A DNA stretch of 64,000 bases. It comes from Saprospiraceae bacterium. Its GTDB lineage: Bacteria; Bacteroidota; Bacteroidia; Chitinophagales; Saprospiraceae. Made by a program: the position numbers and the translations under genes. Shown here piece by piece: positions 36,601-51,600 of the stretch (positions are counted from its first letter, which is position 1; each line of letters opens with the position of its first letter). The notes under the pieces are model-generated. The model searched no databases. It saw only the letters and a program-made list of their open reading frames with translations, and was not told the origin of the DNA. The stretch covers positions 1-64,000 of the forward strand of contig JAHDES010000005.1 in assembly GCA_020628645.1 (NCBI GenBank), read 5' to 3'.

Positions 36601-39600
36601 GGTGCTAATGATCATGTCATTATTGACTTTGTAAGTGACGATGAAGACGATCATGATATCGCTATTCCAACTCCAGGGGTATTTGACTTAGCATTGACGA
36701 AATTATCGGCAGTTCCTAATGCTCAAATTGACGAAAAAGTAACCTTCTCTATCAATGTAGCCAATCAAGGAACGATTGATGCACAAAATATTGATGTTAT
36801 TGATTACATCCCTGTTGGCTTTACTTTCTATACAGCTGACAATCCAGGTTGGGTAGGTACAAATGGTCAAGAAGGAGGTACTGTAACAACTATGATTGCT
36901 GACCTTGATGCAGGTGCTGCTACAACTTTGACGATTGTATTGACAGTAAATAGAAATGTTACATTTGATGATAATACTAATAATAATCCAACTGTAATTA
37001 CAAATACAGCAGAGATTTTTGATGCTGAAAATAATAACGGAGAACATATTACAGATGAGGATTCAACTCCTGATCAAGATAATAGTGACCCATTAGTAGA
37101 TCGTACAAATCCTACAGATCATATCACAATTGATGAAGTAGCAGATGATGAAGATGATCATGATATTGCTGAAGTTATTATCGAATTATTCGATTTAGCT
37201 TTACGTAAAACAACCAATCAAACTGAACCAATTCAGGATGAAGATGATGTGACTTGGACAATCACAGTATTCAACCAAGGTAATATCACAGCTACTAATA
37301 TTCAAATAACAGATTATATTCCTGACTTCTTTGATCTTAGTCCAATTGATGATCATGGTTGGGTAAATGCTCCAGCACCAGCAGGTTCTGAGTATGCAAC
37401 TGTTACCATTCCTGGCCCTATTGCCCCAGGTGATTACGAAACAATTGATATCATCTTACGTGCAAATACGCCACTACCTCCAGGTCAATACATCAATACA
37501 GCTGAGATCTCTTATGCTGAAGATGACTTAGGAGTGGATCGTTCAGATGATGATATTGATTCTACTACAGATGGCATTTTTGGTAACGATAACCAGAAAA
37601 ATGACGAAATTTTCGAAAATGTAATCGTGAATCCTGCTGATGATGAGGATGATGAAGATTACGCAATCGTAAATGTAGACGTATTTGACCTTGCTTTACG
37701 TAAAACGGTACTTACAACAGAGCCAGTACAATGGTGTGATGATGTAACCTTCCAGTTTACTATATTCAATCAAGGTTCTATTCAAGCAACAGATATTGAA
37801 ATCGTAGATTACATTCCTGATGGTTTTGAGTTAAGTCCTATTGACTTTAACGGATGGACCTATTACGGTGGAAGTAATAAATTAATCACTAACACGATTA
37901 ATGATGTGATCTTCCCAGGAGATAGCTTTAAAGTAGATGTAGTATTACGTATTGATTCTTGTTGTATTACACTTGATTCATTGAATAACCACGGGGAAAT
38001 TACACATACTAGAGATGTAAATGGTTTCGTACAAGATACCTTAGATGTTGATTCACAGCCTGACTTTATCTTTGGTAATGATCTTGAAGTGGATGATATG
38101 ATCTCTGATAATAATACAGTAGATGAGGATGATGCAGATATGCAAGAACCTCCTGTATTTGACTTAGCTTTACGTTTAACAACATTACAAACGCTCCCCG
38201 TCGTCATAGACGAGGATGTGCTCTATACGGTCACGGTCTTTAATCAAGGTAATATAGTCGCACAGAATGTAGAAATTACAAATTACTATCCTAGTGGATT
38301 TGCGCTTTCTCCTAATGCGGTAGGATGGACAGATAATGGCGATGGTTCTGCAACTGCCATAATGCCTGGCCCTGTAGTACGTGATGATTCTATTAAGATG
38401 GATATCATCTTAGTACCGACTAACTTAGCCCATGATCTTGTACATCATGATTCTACTTATCATCCAATTATGGATCGATACTTCATTAATCATGCGGAGA
38501 TTAGTGGCGCTGAAGATATAGATGGGGTAGATCGTACTGATTTCGATATTGATTCTGATACAGATAATGATCCAATCAATGATTTAACATACGTTAGTAA
38601 AGACAATGATTCTACTTATGTAGGTTATGTGAATGATTACATCGAAGAGTGTATGAAGCGAATTGATGAGGATGATCATGATTTAGCGAAAGTTACCTTC
38701 TTTGATTTGGCAATTCGTAAGTATCCAGGTGTTCCTGATACCGTACAATGGCACCAGCCATTAGATGATGTAGATTTCCGTATCGTAGTATACAACCAAT
38801 CTGCAGAATTGTCAGCGCAAAATGTAGATATCATTGATTATATTCCTGAAACAGGTACTGGAGCTGGATTTATTCTAAGTCCAAATGACCCTTATGGATG
38901 GGTTGCTGGACCAAATAATACAGCTACAAATACTATCGCAGGCCCTATTGCTCCAGGTGATTCAGCTGAAGTATACATTCGTTTACAAGTTCAGCGCCAT
39001 ACACCTGCAGGATGGTATTACAACAATGTTGAAATCACCAATCAAGAAGATACAGATGGTCGTGATTTAACAGATTATGACTATGATTCTGATCCAGATA
39101 CAGATGACTCAAATGACTTCCAGATAGATGATGATATTGATGGTCATGGTGTTGATAACTTTGCTGATCATCCAGATGATAGTGAAGATGAAGATGATAA
39201 AGATGAAGCTCCTGTTTATGTAGAAATAGTTGACCTTGCTATTCGTAAGACAACAGATCAAACAGAGCCAGTATTATATGGACAAGACATACCGTTTGTA
39301 ATAACAGTTTTCAACCAAGGTTCATTTGATATGTATGATATAGTTGTAGTTGACTATATCCCAGAAGGCTTCAAGTTGAGCCCGATTGATCCAAATGGTT
39401 GGGCACCTTATGGCGCATATGTAACCAAACCAATCGCTGGACCATTAGCTTCAGGTGATTCTACGAAATTAGATATTGTCTTACGTGTAGAACAGGAAGC
39501 CTTGCCATACACATTCGATAATATGGCAGAAATTGTGTCAATGGAGGATGCTGAAGGTGACGATCGTTCTGACGATGATGTCGATTCTTACCCAGATATT

Positions 39601-42600
39601 AATAGTGGAAATGACAATCTTGACGATAATGTCATTACAGGTGACTTTATTGGTGTTCCAACGGATGATGAAGATGATCATGACGTAGCAAATGTAGATA
39701 TCTTTGATCTTGCATTACGTAAGACTACACCTCAAATTACACCAATTCACCCTTATGAAGATGTATTATTTGTAGTAGAAGTATTCAACCAAGGTTCGAT
39801 TACTGCTACAGATATTGACTTAATAGATTATATTCCTGCTGGTTTTGTATTAAGCCCAATGGATGCAAATGGTTGGACAGCAAGTGGTGATGGTACTACA
39901 GCTACAACAACAGTTACAGGGCCATTAATGCCACAGGATACAGCTATCGTTGAGATATTATTACGTGTTGATCCTTCTATCTTGGATATGATCGACTATA
40001 CATCAAAAGTATTTGTAAACGATGCAGAGATTACATCGGCTAATGATGGAGATGGTATTAATCGTGATGATTTTGATGTTGATTCTACGCCTGACGATAC
40101 CAATGGTAATGATCTTGTAATCAATGATGAGATTAATGACGAAGGAGATGACGACGAAGATGATCACGACTACGCAGAAGTAACCGTTGAAGTGATTGAC
40201 CTTGCACTACGTAAGACAACAACCTTCAATCAACCTGTACGAATTGGAGATGATATTCACTTTGCAATCGAAATCTTCAACCAAGGTACAGTTACAGCAA
40301 TGAATGTTCAAGTAAATGATGTATTACCTCCAGGCTTTGTATTAAGCCCATTAGATGGTAATGGTTGGTCTGTAACAGGAGATGTGGCTTCTGTCACAAT
40401 CCCAGGACCAATTCCTCCAGCGAATGCGTACTCTGTAGGTATTGTTCTACGTGCAACAGGTGATGTTTCTGCAGATTATATTGATAACGTTGCAGAAATC
40501 ATTTATCATGAAGATCCATTAGGTGATGATCGTTCAAACCATGATCATGATTCACAAGTGGATACTGATCCATTAAATGATATCGTTGATGATAATGTGA
40601 TTGAAGAAAATACAGTATTGAACCCTGGTGATGATGAGGATGATCATGATGTAGAAGCATTAGTAATCTATGATTTAGCCTTACGTAAAACAACAAATCA
40701 TACTGCTCCAGTAAGTTCTGGTGAAGATGTGTTGTTTACTATAGAAGTATTCAACCAAGGTTCAATTACAGCTACCAATATTGAAGTTACAGATTATATC
40801 CCAGCTGGCTTTGTATTAAGTCCTAACGATGCTAATGCTTGGATTGATAATGGCGATGGTACTGCTACCAATATGATTACAGGACCATTATTGTCAGATC
40901 AGTCTATGACAGTTGATATCTTATTACAAGTAACACCAGATGCAGTTGACGGACCAGCGGATAACATCGCTGAGATTTCAGCTTCAATGGATGGAGATGG
41001 TGTAGATCGAACCAACTTCGACTTTGATTCTACTCCAGATGCAATACTTGGAAACGATAATCAAACAGATGATGAAATCACTGAAAATAGTTTCAATGGT
41101 GGTGATGAGGATGATGAGGATATCGCTTCTGTAACTGTTGAAGTGATTGATATCGCATTAATTAAAGTAATGGATCCTGCACAGGCACAGCCTATCCGTG
41201 TAGGTGATGATATCGTATTTAACATTGAAATCCATAACCAAAGTTCTATCATCCTTCAGAACATTGACGTTATTGACTATATCCCAGAAGGATATGCTTT
41301 AAGTCCAAATGATGCAAATGGATGGTTACCTGGTCCAAATAATACCGCTACTTATACGTACCCAGGTATGTTATTACCAGGAAACTTCGTAACAGTTGGT
41401 ATTGTAGTTCAAGTAATGCCAGGTGCTCCATTATGGTCTTCTTTCAACTATGCTGAGATAACAGCATTTGAAGATGAAAATGGTGATGATCGTACAGACG
41501 AAGATCGTGATTCTGATGCAGATTCTGATCCTACAAATGATGGTCCTTGGGAAGATGATATTACTGATAATACCAATGGAGATGAAGATGATCACGATGG
41601 TGCTGAAATTTTCTTACCAGGTTTCGACTTGGCATTGAAGAAAACATTAGCGAACGGTCAATCTCCAATCGTTGAACAAAGCGATCTTGTGACCTTTACG
41701 ATTACCGTATATAACCAAGGTACACAGACGGCTTATGATATGGAAATTACAGATTATATCCCAACAGGATTGACATTGTCAGATGCTGATTGGACTTCTG
41801 TAAATGCAAATGAAGCAACAATTGATCTAGCAGGGCCATTGGCTCCATTAGATTCAATGACTGTTGATATTACTTTACAAGTAGGAGCTACTTTCCAAGG
41901 GTATGACCTTGTGAATTTTGCTGAAATTTCTGAAGCTACCAATGTAGATGGTGCTCCTTCTATCCCAGATTATGATTCTACACCAGATGATAATGATAGT
42001 AATGATGGAAATGTAATGAATGATACAACTAGCCAAAATGGTTTATTGTATCCAGGTGTAGAAGATGAAGATGATCATGATTTAGCGGAGTTAGAAGTTC
42101 TTCAAACATTTGACTTAGCGCTTGTGAAGCGTAAAGCAGTCAATCAAGTTGATATGGTGAATCCTGGTGATTTCGTTACTTTCACAATTGAAGTGACAAA
42201 TCAAGGGTCATTATTCGCTTATGATATTGAAGTAATTGACTACATTCCTACAGGAATGATCTTGGCTGATGCTGATTGGACAGATAATGGTGATGGAACT
42301 GCTTCCTTCATGATTCCTGGCCCATTAGTGAAAGGTGCTTCTATGGATATTGACTTAACTATGCAAGTTGATGCTAACTTCGAGGAGCAAACAATCACGA
42401 ACTTTGCAGAGATTTCTGCTGGTTCGCATGATGAAGATCCTGCTACACCAGATCAAGCTGATGAAGATTCTACACCAGATGATAATCCTTCTAACGATGG
42501 TACACCAGTCGATAATGTTACGGATAACACAGGTGGTGACGAGGATGATCATGATCCAGAAGAGATTTTAGTCTTCCAGCCATTTGATTTAGCATTAATC

Positions 42601-45600
42601 AAAACGATGTCTCCTTCACAGACGTATCCAATACGTCCAGGTGATGATGTAACCTTCCAAATTCAAATTGTCAATCAAGGTGATTTAGACGCTTATGATG
42701 TTGATATCGTTGATCATTTACCAACAGGATTAACATTAAATGATCCAGATTGGACAGCTCTAACTTCAAATAGAGCTGGGTACACTATTGCTGGTCCTAT
42801 TGCGAAAGAGGGCGGTGTTATGATCGTCGATATAACGACTACTGTTGATATGAATTTCCAAGGTACTAGCCTTGAAAATATCGCTGAAATCTCAGGAGGT
42901 GCAGATCACGCTGGAGGTCCAGATAAGGAAGATGTAGATTCTACGCCAGATGCTATTGCTAATAACGATGGCCCTGTAGAGGACAATGAATTAGACGGTA
43001 CTGGTGAATTAGGCGATGATGAAGATGACCATGATCCAGAAGAGTTTGAAGTATACCAAGTATTTGACTTAGCTTTAAGCAAAACTTTAGCTGATGGTCA
43101 AGCCAAAGATGTTGCTCCTGGTGAAGATGTAGTATACACTATTGAAATCACTAACCAAGGTACAATTGATGCTTATGATATTGAAATCACAGATTATGTA
43201 CCTGAAGGTATGAGTTTTAACTTGACAGAGAATCCATTATGGTCACTGTCTCCAACAGGTCAGCCTACTTATGTACATCCTGGTCCTCTTGCGGCTCATG
43301 GTGCTACAACTACTGTTGACATTGTATTAACTATTGATGTAGGAATCCAAGATTTCTCTACTGTCAACTATGCAGAGATTAGTGCAGCTCAGGATGAGAA
43401 TCAAACGAATCCTATTGATGTTGATTCTACTCCTGATACGGACGATTCAAATGACGTAGGTGGTACTCCTGATACTACTGAAGACGATCATATCGACGAT
43501 GATGGAAGTGATACTGACGGTGATGGTATTACCGACGAAGATGACCATGATCCTGCGGTTGTTAATGTAGATCATACATTTGATTTAGCATTAGTGAAGC
43601 AATTGGCAGATGGTCAATTACCAACTGTAATGCCTGGTGAAGATGTATCTTATACTATTACAGTTACTAACCAAGGTACATTAGATGCTTACGAAGTAGA
43701 AATCGTTGATTACATTCCTACAGGTGCTACTTTAAATGATGCGGCTTGGGATGATAATGGTGATGGTACAGCATCTTATGTATTAGCTGGTCCTATTGCT
43801 AATAATGGTGGTACAGCTACCGTTGATATCACTATTACGATCGATCCATTATATCAAGGTCGTAAGTTGACGAATCACGCAGAAATCGAAAATGCAGATA
43901 ATGATACAGATGATTCTAATACACCACCTGTAGATGATGATTCTGTAGCGGACAACGATCCTACAAATGATGGTACACCAGAAAATGATAATATTGATGG
44001 TACGAACGGTGACGAAGATGATCACGATCCTGAAACGGTAAATGTTGGTCAAACATTCGACTTAGCTTTAATTAAGACGAAGCATGAAGATCAATTACCA
44101 GTAGTAGACGTAGGAGCGGATGTTACCTTTACCATTACTGTATTCAACCAAGGTTCATTAGACGCTTACAACATTGAAGTAAACGACTATATCCCAGTTG
44201 ATTTCGTATATGATCCTTCTAATGCAACCAACATGGCAAATGGTTGGAGCTTAGTAGGTGGTCTTGCTCGTACTACTATTCCTGGTCCTTTAGCACCAGG
44301 TGATGAAGTACAAGTAGACATCGTATTACAAGTATCTCCATCTTATGGTGGACAATTAATTGAAAATTATGCGGAGATTAACTTCGCAGATGATAATACA
44401 GATCCTAATGATACACCTCCTACAGATATTGATTCTACACCAGATGATGAAGTATTCAACGATGGTAACATCAAAGATGATAATACTTCTGAAGACTGGA
44501 CGGCAGATATGATTAATAATGATCAAGATGATCATGATGTTGCTGACATCATTATTGATCAAATTATTGATCTTGCATTAGTGAAGCGTTTAGCACCATC
44601 ACAAAATGCAACAGTAGCACAGGGTGACGATGTAGAATTCGTAGTAACTGTATTCAACCACGGTTCATTAGTAACGTATGATATTGAAGTGACAGATTAT
44701 GTACCTGAGGGTATGAGCTTAAGTGCAAATGATACCAATGGCTGGACGGCTGCTGGTGATAATGTTACCAATACAATCGCTAGCTTAGCGCCAGGTGATA
44801 GTATGGATATTTCAATTGTTATGACAGTAGATCCTGATTTCCAAGGAAATACTATCGTGAATCATGCTGAGATTAGCTCTCATGATGATGATACTGATCC
44901 AAATACACCAACACGTCCAGATGAAGATTCTACGCCAGATACTGATCCTAATAATGATGGATTTGGTGGCGATAATGTAACAGATAATAGTTTCGGTGAC
45001 GAAGATGACCATGATCCTGCACAAATTAACGTTGAACAAACGTTTGACCTTGCATTGATTAAGGTAATGACAACGACTACTGAAGTATATCCAGGTGATG
45101 ATGTAAGTTTCGAAATTACAGTTCATAACCAGGGAACATTAGATGCATTTGATGTTGAAGTTACTGATTATGTACCTTCTGAAATGAGCCTAAGTGCAAA
45201 TGACATGAATGGTTGGATGGCAGACGGTGCTAATGTGACGAACATGATTGACTTCATTGCTCCAGGTGAGTCTGTAACATTAGATTTAGTCTTGACGATC
45301 AATAATGACTTTGAAGATTATACAATCGTTAACTGGGCGGAGATCAGCGATCACGATGACGATGAAAATGGATTAAATGACGACCCAACTGACGAAGATT
45401 CTACTCCAAATGACGATCAAGCTGATGACGTATATGGAATGAATGATTTATTAGATGGTGACGGTACGAATGACGAAGATGATCACGATCCAGCAACAGT
45501 AGATGTAAGTCAAATCTTTGACTTAGCATTACGTAAGACACTTTCTCCAGGTCAATTGACAGCGGGTAATCCAGGTGATGATGTATTCTTTACGATTACA

Positions 45601-48600
45601 GTATTCAACCAAGGAACGCTTACTGCTCATAATATTGATGTGGTGGATTATGTTCCTGCTGAGATGTTATTCAATGCTTCCCATGCTACCAATGTTGCAA
45701 ATGGATGGACATTAGTGAATGGTTATCCACATACTGAAATAGTTGGACCATTAGCACCAGGCGATTCTACAACAGTAGAAATCGCAGTTACAATTGATCC
45801 AACTGCAACTTCTGATAAATTAATCAACTTCGCAGAGATCACTTCTGCTGATGATGATGAAGATCCAAATACACCAGCTGTTCCAGACGAAGATTCTGTA
45901 TACGATGACGTAGACTGGAACGATGGTACAGTAGTAGATGATATAATTGACGAAGATTGGGCGACGGATTCATCCACTGATCAAGATGATCATGATCCTG
46001 CAGAGGTATATGTAGGTGTTGTAAATGATATTGCTTTATTGAAAGTTGTATCTGAAGATCAACCAATGCCAATTATGCCTGGTGATGATATCACATTTAC
46101 AATCTCAGTAATTAATCAAGGTTCGATTACTGCGTATGATGTTGAAGTAACAGATTACTTACCAGCAGAAACGACCTTGAATGATGCGAATTGGTCAAAC
46201 AATGGTGATGGCTCTGTTTCATACACCTTACCTGATCCAGTAGCAGCATTTGATACTACTGATATTACAATTACAGTAACATTAGATAGCGACTTCCAAG
46301 ATTACAGTGTAGTTAACGAAGCGGAAATTAGCTATTTCGATGAGGATGATGATCCTACGACGCCTCCTATGGCAGATGAGGATTCTAATCCAGATAATAA
46401 TCCAGATAATGATCCATTAGTGGACGATGAAACAAATGATGATGGTACAGTAGATGAAGATGATAATGACATCGCAGATGCACCTATTACACAATCATTT
46501 GATTTAGCCTTGACGAAAGAATTGGCTGCTACATCAATGCCACCGTTTGTTCCTGGTGACTATGTGACTTATGATATCACAGTTACCAACCAAGGATCAT
46601 TGACTGCTTATGATATTGAAGTAACGGATTACTTACCTGCTGACATGATTTTCGTACCAAGTATGAATACAGGTTGGTCTATGGTGACAGGTAATCCTAC
46701 ATACACTATTGTTGGTCCTGTGGCTAATTATGGTGGTGAAGTGACACTTCAATTGACATTACAAATTGATCCTACATTCCAAGGTGATGAAATCTTGAAT
46801 GTAGCGGAGATCAGTGCTGCTCAGGATACGTACCAAACGAATCCAACCGATATCGATTCTACACCAGATACGGATGATAGTAACGATGTAGGTGGTACAG
46901 CAGAAACGGATGAAGATAACCATATTGATGATGATGCTCAGGATACAGATGGTGATGGCATCATGGATGAAGATGATCATGATCCAGCATTAATTCCTGT
47001 TGAGCAATCATTCGATATTGCTTTAATGAAGCAATTAGCAGATGGTCAAGCAAATACAGTAACTGTAGGTTCTGATGTTACCTATACGATTACAGTAATC
47101 AATCAAGGATCATTAAATGCTTATAATATCGAAGTAGTGGATTACATCCCTGCTGGTATGAGCTTAAATGATGCTGCTTGGACAGATAATGGTGATGGTA
47201 CTGCATCTTATACTGTTGCTACATTAAACGGTATGGAATCTACTACTGTTGATGTGACAATGACTATTGATCCTGATTATGTTGGTGAAACGATTGACAA
47301 CTTAGCAGAGATTGCTAGTGCAGATAATGATATGGATCCAACGAATACTCCTCCAACAGATGAGGATTCAACTCCTGATACTGATCCAGCTAATGATGGT
47401 ACACCAAATAATGATGTTACCGATAATGAAGATGGAGATGAAGATGATCACGATAATGAGGAGATTACAGTAGAACAAATATTTGATTTAGCTTTAATCA
47501 AGCAATTAGCACCAACTCAATCTACTTCGATTGTACCAGGTGAGAATATCGAATACAAAATCTCTGTAATCAACCAAAGTAATACAGATGCCTTCAATGT
47601 AGAAGTAACAGACTTTATTCCATTTGGAACTACATTATTTGATGCAGCTTGGACAGATAACGGTGATAATACAGCTTCTATAGTTGTTGCTTCTGTTCCT
47701 GCATACACTACAGTGAACTTAAGCCTTACATTAGCAACTGATGCTAATTACCAAGGTGAGTCTATCTTGAATATCGCTGAGATTACTGCTGCAGATGATG
47801 ATACTGATCCAACGAATACACCTCCAACTGACTTCGATTCTACACCAGATGTGAATCCTGATAACGATCCACTGATTGATGATGAAGTAAATGACGAAGG
47901 TGATGCCGATGAAGATGATAATGATATTGCAGAAGTTGCAGTAAATCATACATTTGATCTTGCTTTAGCTAAGACTTTAGCAGCAGGTCAAGCAACACCA
48001 GTAATGCCAGGAGATCAAGTAGATTATACAATTACGATTACTAACCAAGGTACATTAAATGCCTTTGACATTGAAGTGACGGATTACTTACCAGAAGGTA
48101 TGGAGTTCGCAACAACAGGAAATGTTGGTTGGTCAGTTGTAGCTGGTAATCCTACGTATACAATTGTTGGCCCAATAGCACCTAATGGTGGTACAGTTAC
48201 GCTTGATTTAACATTAACTGTAGCAAGTACATTCCAAGGTGATGAATTAGTGAACTTCGCTGAGATTAGCCACGCACAAGATGCTAACCAATCTGATCCT
48301 GTAGATGTTGATTCTACACCAGATACAGATGATAGTAATGATGTAGGTGGTACACCTGATTCTGATGAAGATGACCACATCGCTGATGATGGTTCAGATA
48401 CAGATGGAGACGGAGTAACAGATGAAGATGATCATGATCCAGCAAGTATTGCTATAGATCAAACATTAGATGTTGCATTGACTAAGACCTTAGCGGCTGG
48501 TCAAACACCTAATGTAGAAGCTGGTAGCGATATTACTTATGAAATTATCGTAACGAACCAAGGTTCACAATTTGCTTATGATGTTGAAGTAGTGGATTAT

Positions 48601-51600
48601 ATCCCTGCTGGAACTATGTTAAATGATTCAAACTGGACGGATAATGGTGATGGTACAGCTTCAACAATGATTCCTGGTCCTATCGCTAATTACGGTGGAA
48701 CAGAGTCTGTTGAAATTACATTAACTATTGATCCAGCTTATCAAGATACCTTATTAACGAACTTTGCTGAGATTGCATCTGTAGATAACGATGATGATCC
48801 TACAACACCTCCAATGGTAGATGAGGATTCAACTCCAGATAACGATCCAGCGAATGATGGTACACCTGAAGATGACGATATTGATAATACAAATGGTGAT
48901 GAAGATGACCATGACCTTGAAACAGTGAACGTTGGTCAAATCTTCGATTTAGCATTGATTAAAACACTTGCTGACGATCAGTTACCAGTTGTTGATCTAG
49001 GTGCAGACGTTACATTTACAATCACTGTAACCAACCAAGGTACACGTGATGCTTACAATGTAGAGATAAACGATTATGTACCTGTTGATTTTGTATTTGA
49101 TGCTTCTAATGCTACGAACGTAGCGAATGGATGGTCATTAACTTCAGGTATCGCTCGTACGGTAATCGCTGGACCAATTGCTCCAGGTGCGACTGCAGAA
49201 GTAGATATCGTATTACAGGTTGAGCCTTCTTATGATGGTGAATTAATAGAGAATTACGCAGAGATTAATACTGCAGATGATGATACTGATCCTACTAACG
49301 AACCACCAGTTGATATTGATAGTACGCCAGATGACGAGGAATTCAACGATGGTAATGTTGTAGATGACGAAATTACAGAAGATTGGACTGAAGACATGGT
49401 GAATAACGATCAGGATGATCATGATGTCGCTACTGTTGAAATCGGTCAAGTAATCGACGTTGCCCTTACTAAAGAGTTAGCTGCTGGTCAAGCAACTGCT
49501 GTTGAGCAAGGTGATGATGTTGAATTTACAATCACTGTAATTAACCAAGGTAGTTTACCAGTATACAATGTTGAAGTAACGGATTATGTACCAACAATGA
49601 TGAGCCTAAGTGTTAATGACACAAATGGTTGGACATCTAACGGTACTACTATTACTAATACTATTGCTACAATTCCTGCTTCAGAAAGTGCTTCTATAAA
49701 TGTTATCATGACGGTTGATCCTACTTATCAGGGTACACTAATTGAAAACTTTGCTGAGGTAAGCAGTGTCGATAATGATACTGATCCTACAAATGAGCCA
49801 CCAACTGATCAGGATTCTACACCAAATGATGATCCAACGGATGACATCTATAATGGTGATAATGTTGTAGATAATACTGATTTCGATGAAGATGATCACG
49901 ATCCAGCTACTGTTGAAGTGAATCAATACTTTGACTTAGCAATTACGAAAACAAGTAACCCAACTGCGGATCTTTACCCAGGTGATGATGTAACTTTCAC
50001 AGTTACTGTAATGAACCAAGGTACATTGGATGCTTATGATGTGGAAGTGACGGATTATATCCCAGCTGACATGCGTCTAAGTAATGCTGATACAAATGGT
50101 TGGACGCTTGATGGTGAAAATGCTGTGACTACAGTAGACTTCATCCCTGCAGGCGGTACTTCTACCTTAGAAATTGTATTAACGATTAGTGAAACATACG
50201 AAGGATTCAGTCAAGTAAACTGGGTTGAAATTAGTGGCGCAGATGATGATGAAGTAGTGAACAATGACGATCCAATTGACGAAGATTCTACTCCAAATGA
50301 CAATCCTAATGATGATCCATTTGGTGAAGACGATCAAACAGATGGTGACGGTACAACTGACGAAGATGACCACGATCCAGATACGATCGTTGTAAATCAA
50401 ATCTTTGACTTAGCATTGACGAAGACATTGGCTGACGGTCAAACATCTGCAGTATCTGCTGGTGACGATGTGACTTTCACAATCACAGTATACAACCAAG
50501 GTACATTAACAGCACATGATATTGATGTGATTGATTATGTTCCTGCGGATATGTTATTTGATGCGACCAATGCAGTAAACGTTGCAAATGGTTGGGTTTC
50601 TACAAGTGGTAACCCACGTACAACTATCGCTGGTCCTTTAGCACCAGGTGCTTCTACTACAGTAGATATCGTTGTAACTGTTGATCCAACATTTACTGGT
50701 GAGCGTTTAGTGAACTTCGCTGAAATTACAGATGCGGAAGATAGCACGCAACCAGGTGATCCAGTAATGGAAGATGAGGATTCAGTTTATGATGACATTG
50801 ACTGGAACGATGGTACTGTAGCTGACGACGTAATTGATGAAGATGGTGTTGCTAATACAAATGAAGATCAAGATGATCATGATCCAGCAGAAGTTTATGT
50901 TGGTCAAATTTTTGACCTCGCAACTGTTAAGACTTTAGCAGATGGTCAAGCTTCAGCAGTTAATCCAGGTGATGATATTACCTTTACTGTTGCAGTAATT
51001 AACCAAGGTACACTTGAAGCATACAATGTAGATGTTACGGATTATATCCCAACAGGTACTACATTAAATGATGCTGCTTGGACAGATAATGGAGATGGAA
51101 CAGCTACGTACAACTTCGCTGGACCAATCCTACAAGGTGATACAGCTAAAGTAGATATCACAGTTACTTTATCTAATGCTTATCAAGGTCATACAGTAAT
51201 GAATACTGTAGAGATATCTAGCGCAGATGATGATACTGATCCAACAAACATGCCTCCAACAGATCAGGATTCTACGCCAGATACTGATCCAACGAATGAT
51301 CCTACCATTGATGATGAAACGAACGATGAAGGTGATTCTGACGAGGATGATGCTGATATTGCAGAATTAGATGTGAATCAAACATTTGACTTAGCATTGA
51401 CGAAGAAAGTTGCTGCTGGAACAGCTATGCCTGTCGTACCAGGTGACAATGTTACTTTTGAAATTGAAGTAACGAACCAAGGTACATTAAATGCATACGA
51501 TGTTGAAGTAACAGACTTCTTACCTGCGGGTCTATTGTTCGATCCAAGTATCAACCCAGGATGGGGAATGGTAGCTGGTTCACCAACATTCACAATTGCT

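Noticed and set aside
45839-46072. Antisense frames rich in His/Leu/Gln inside the giant gene
   Set aside because: Reverse complements of the Asp-rich linker codons (GAT/GAA/GAC); no coding signs.
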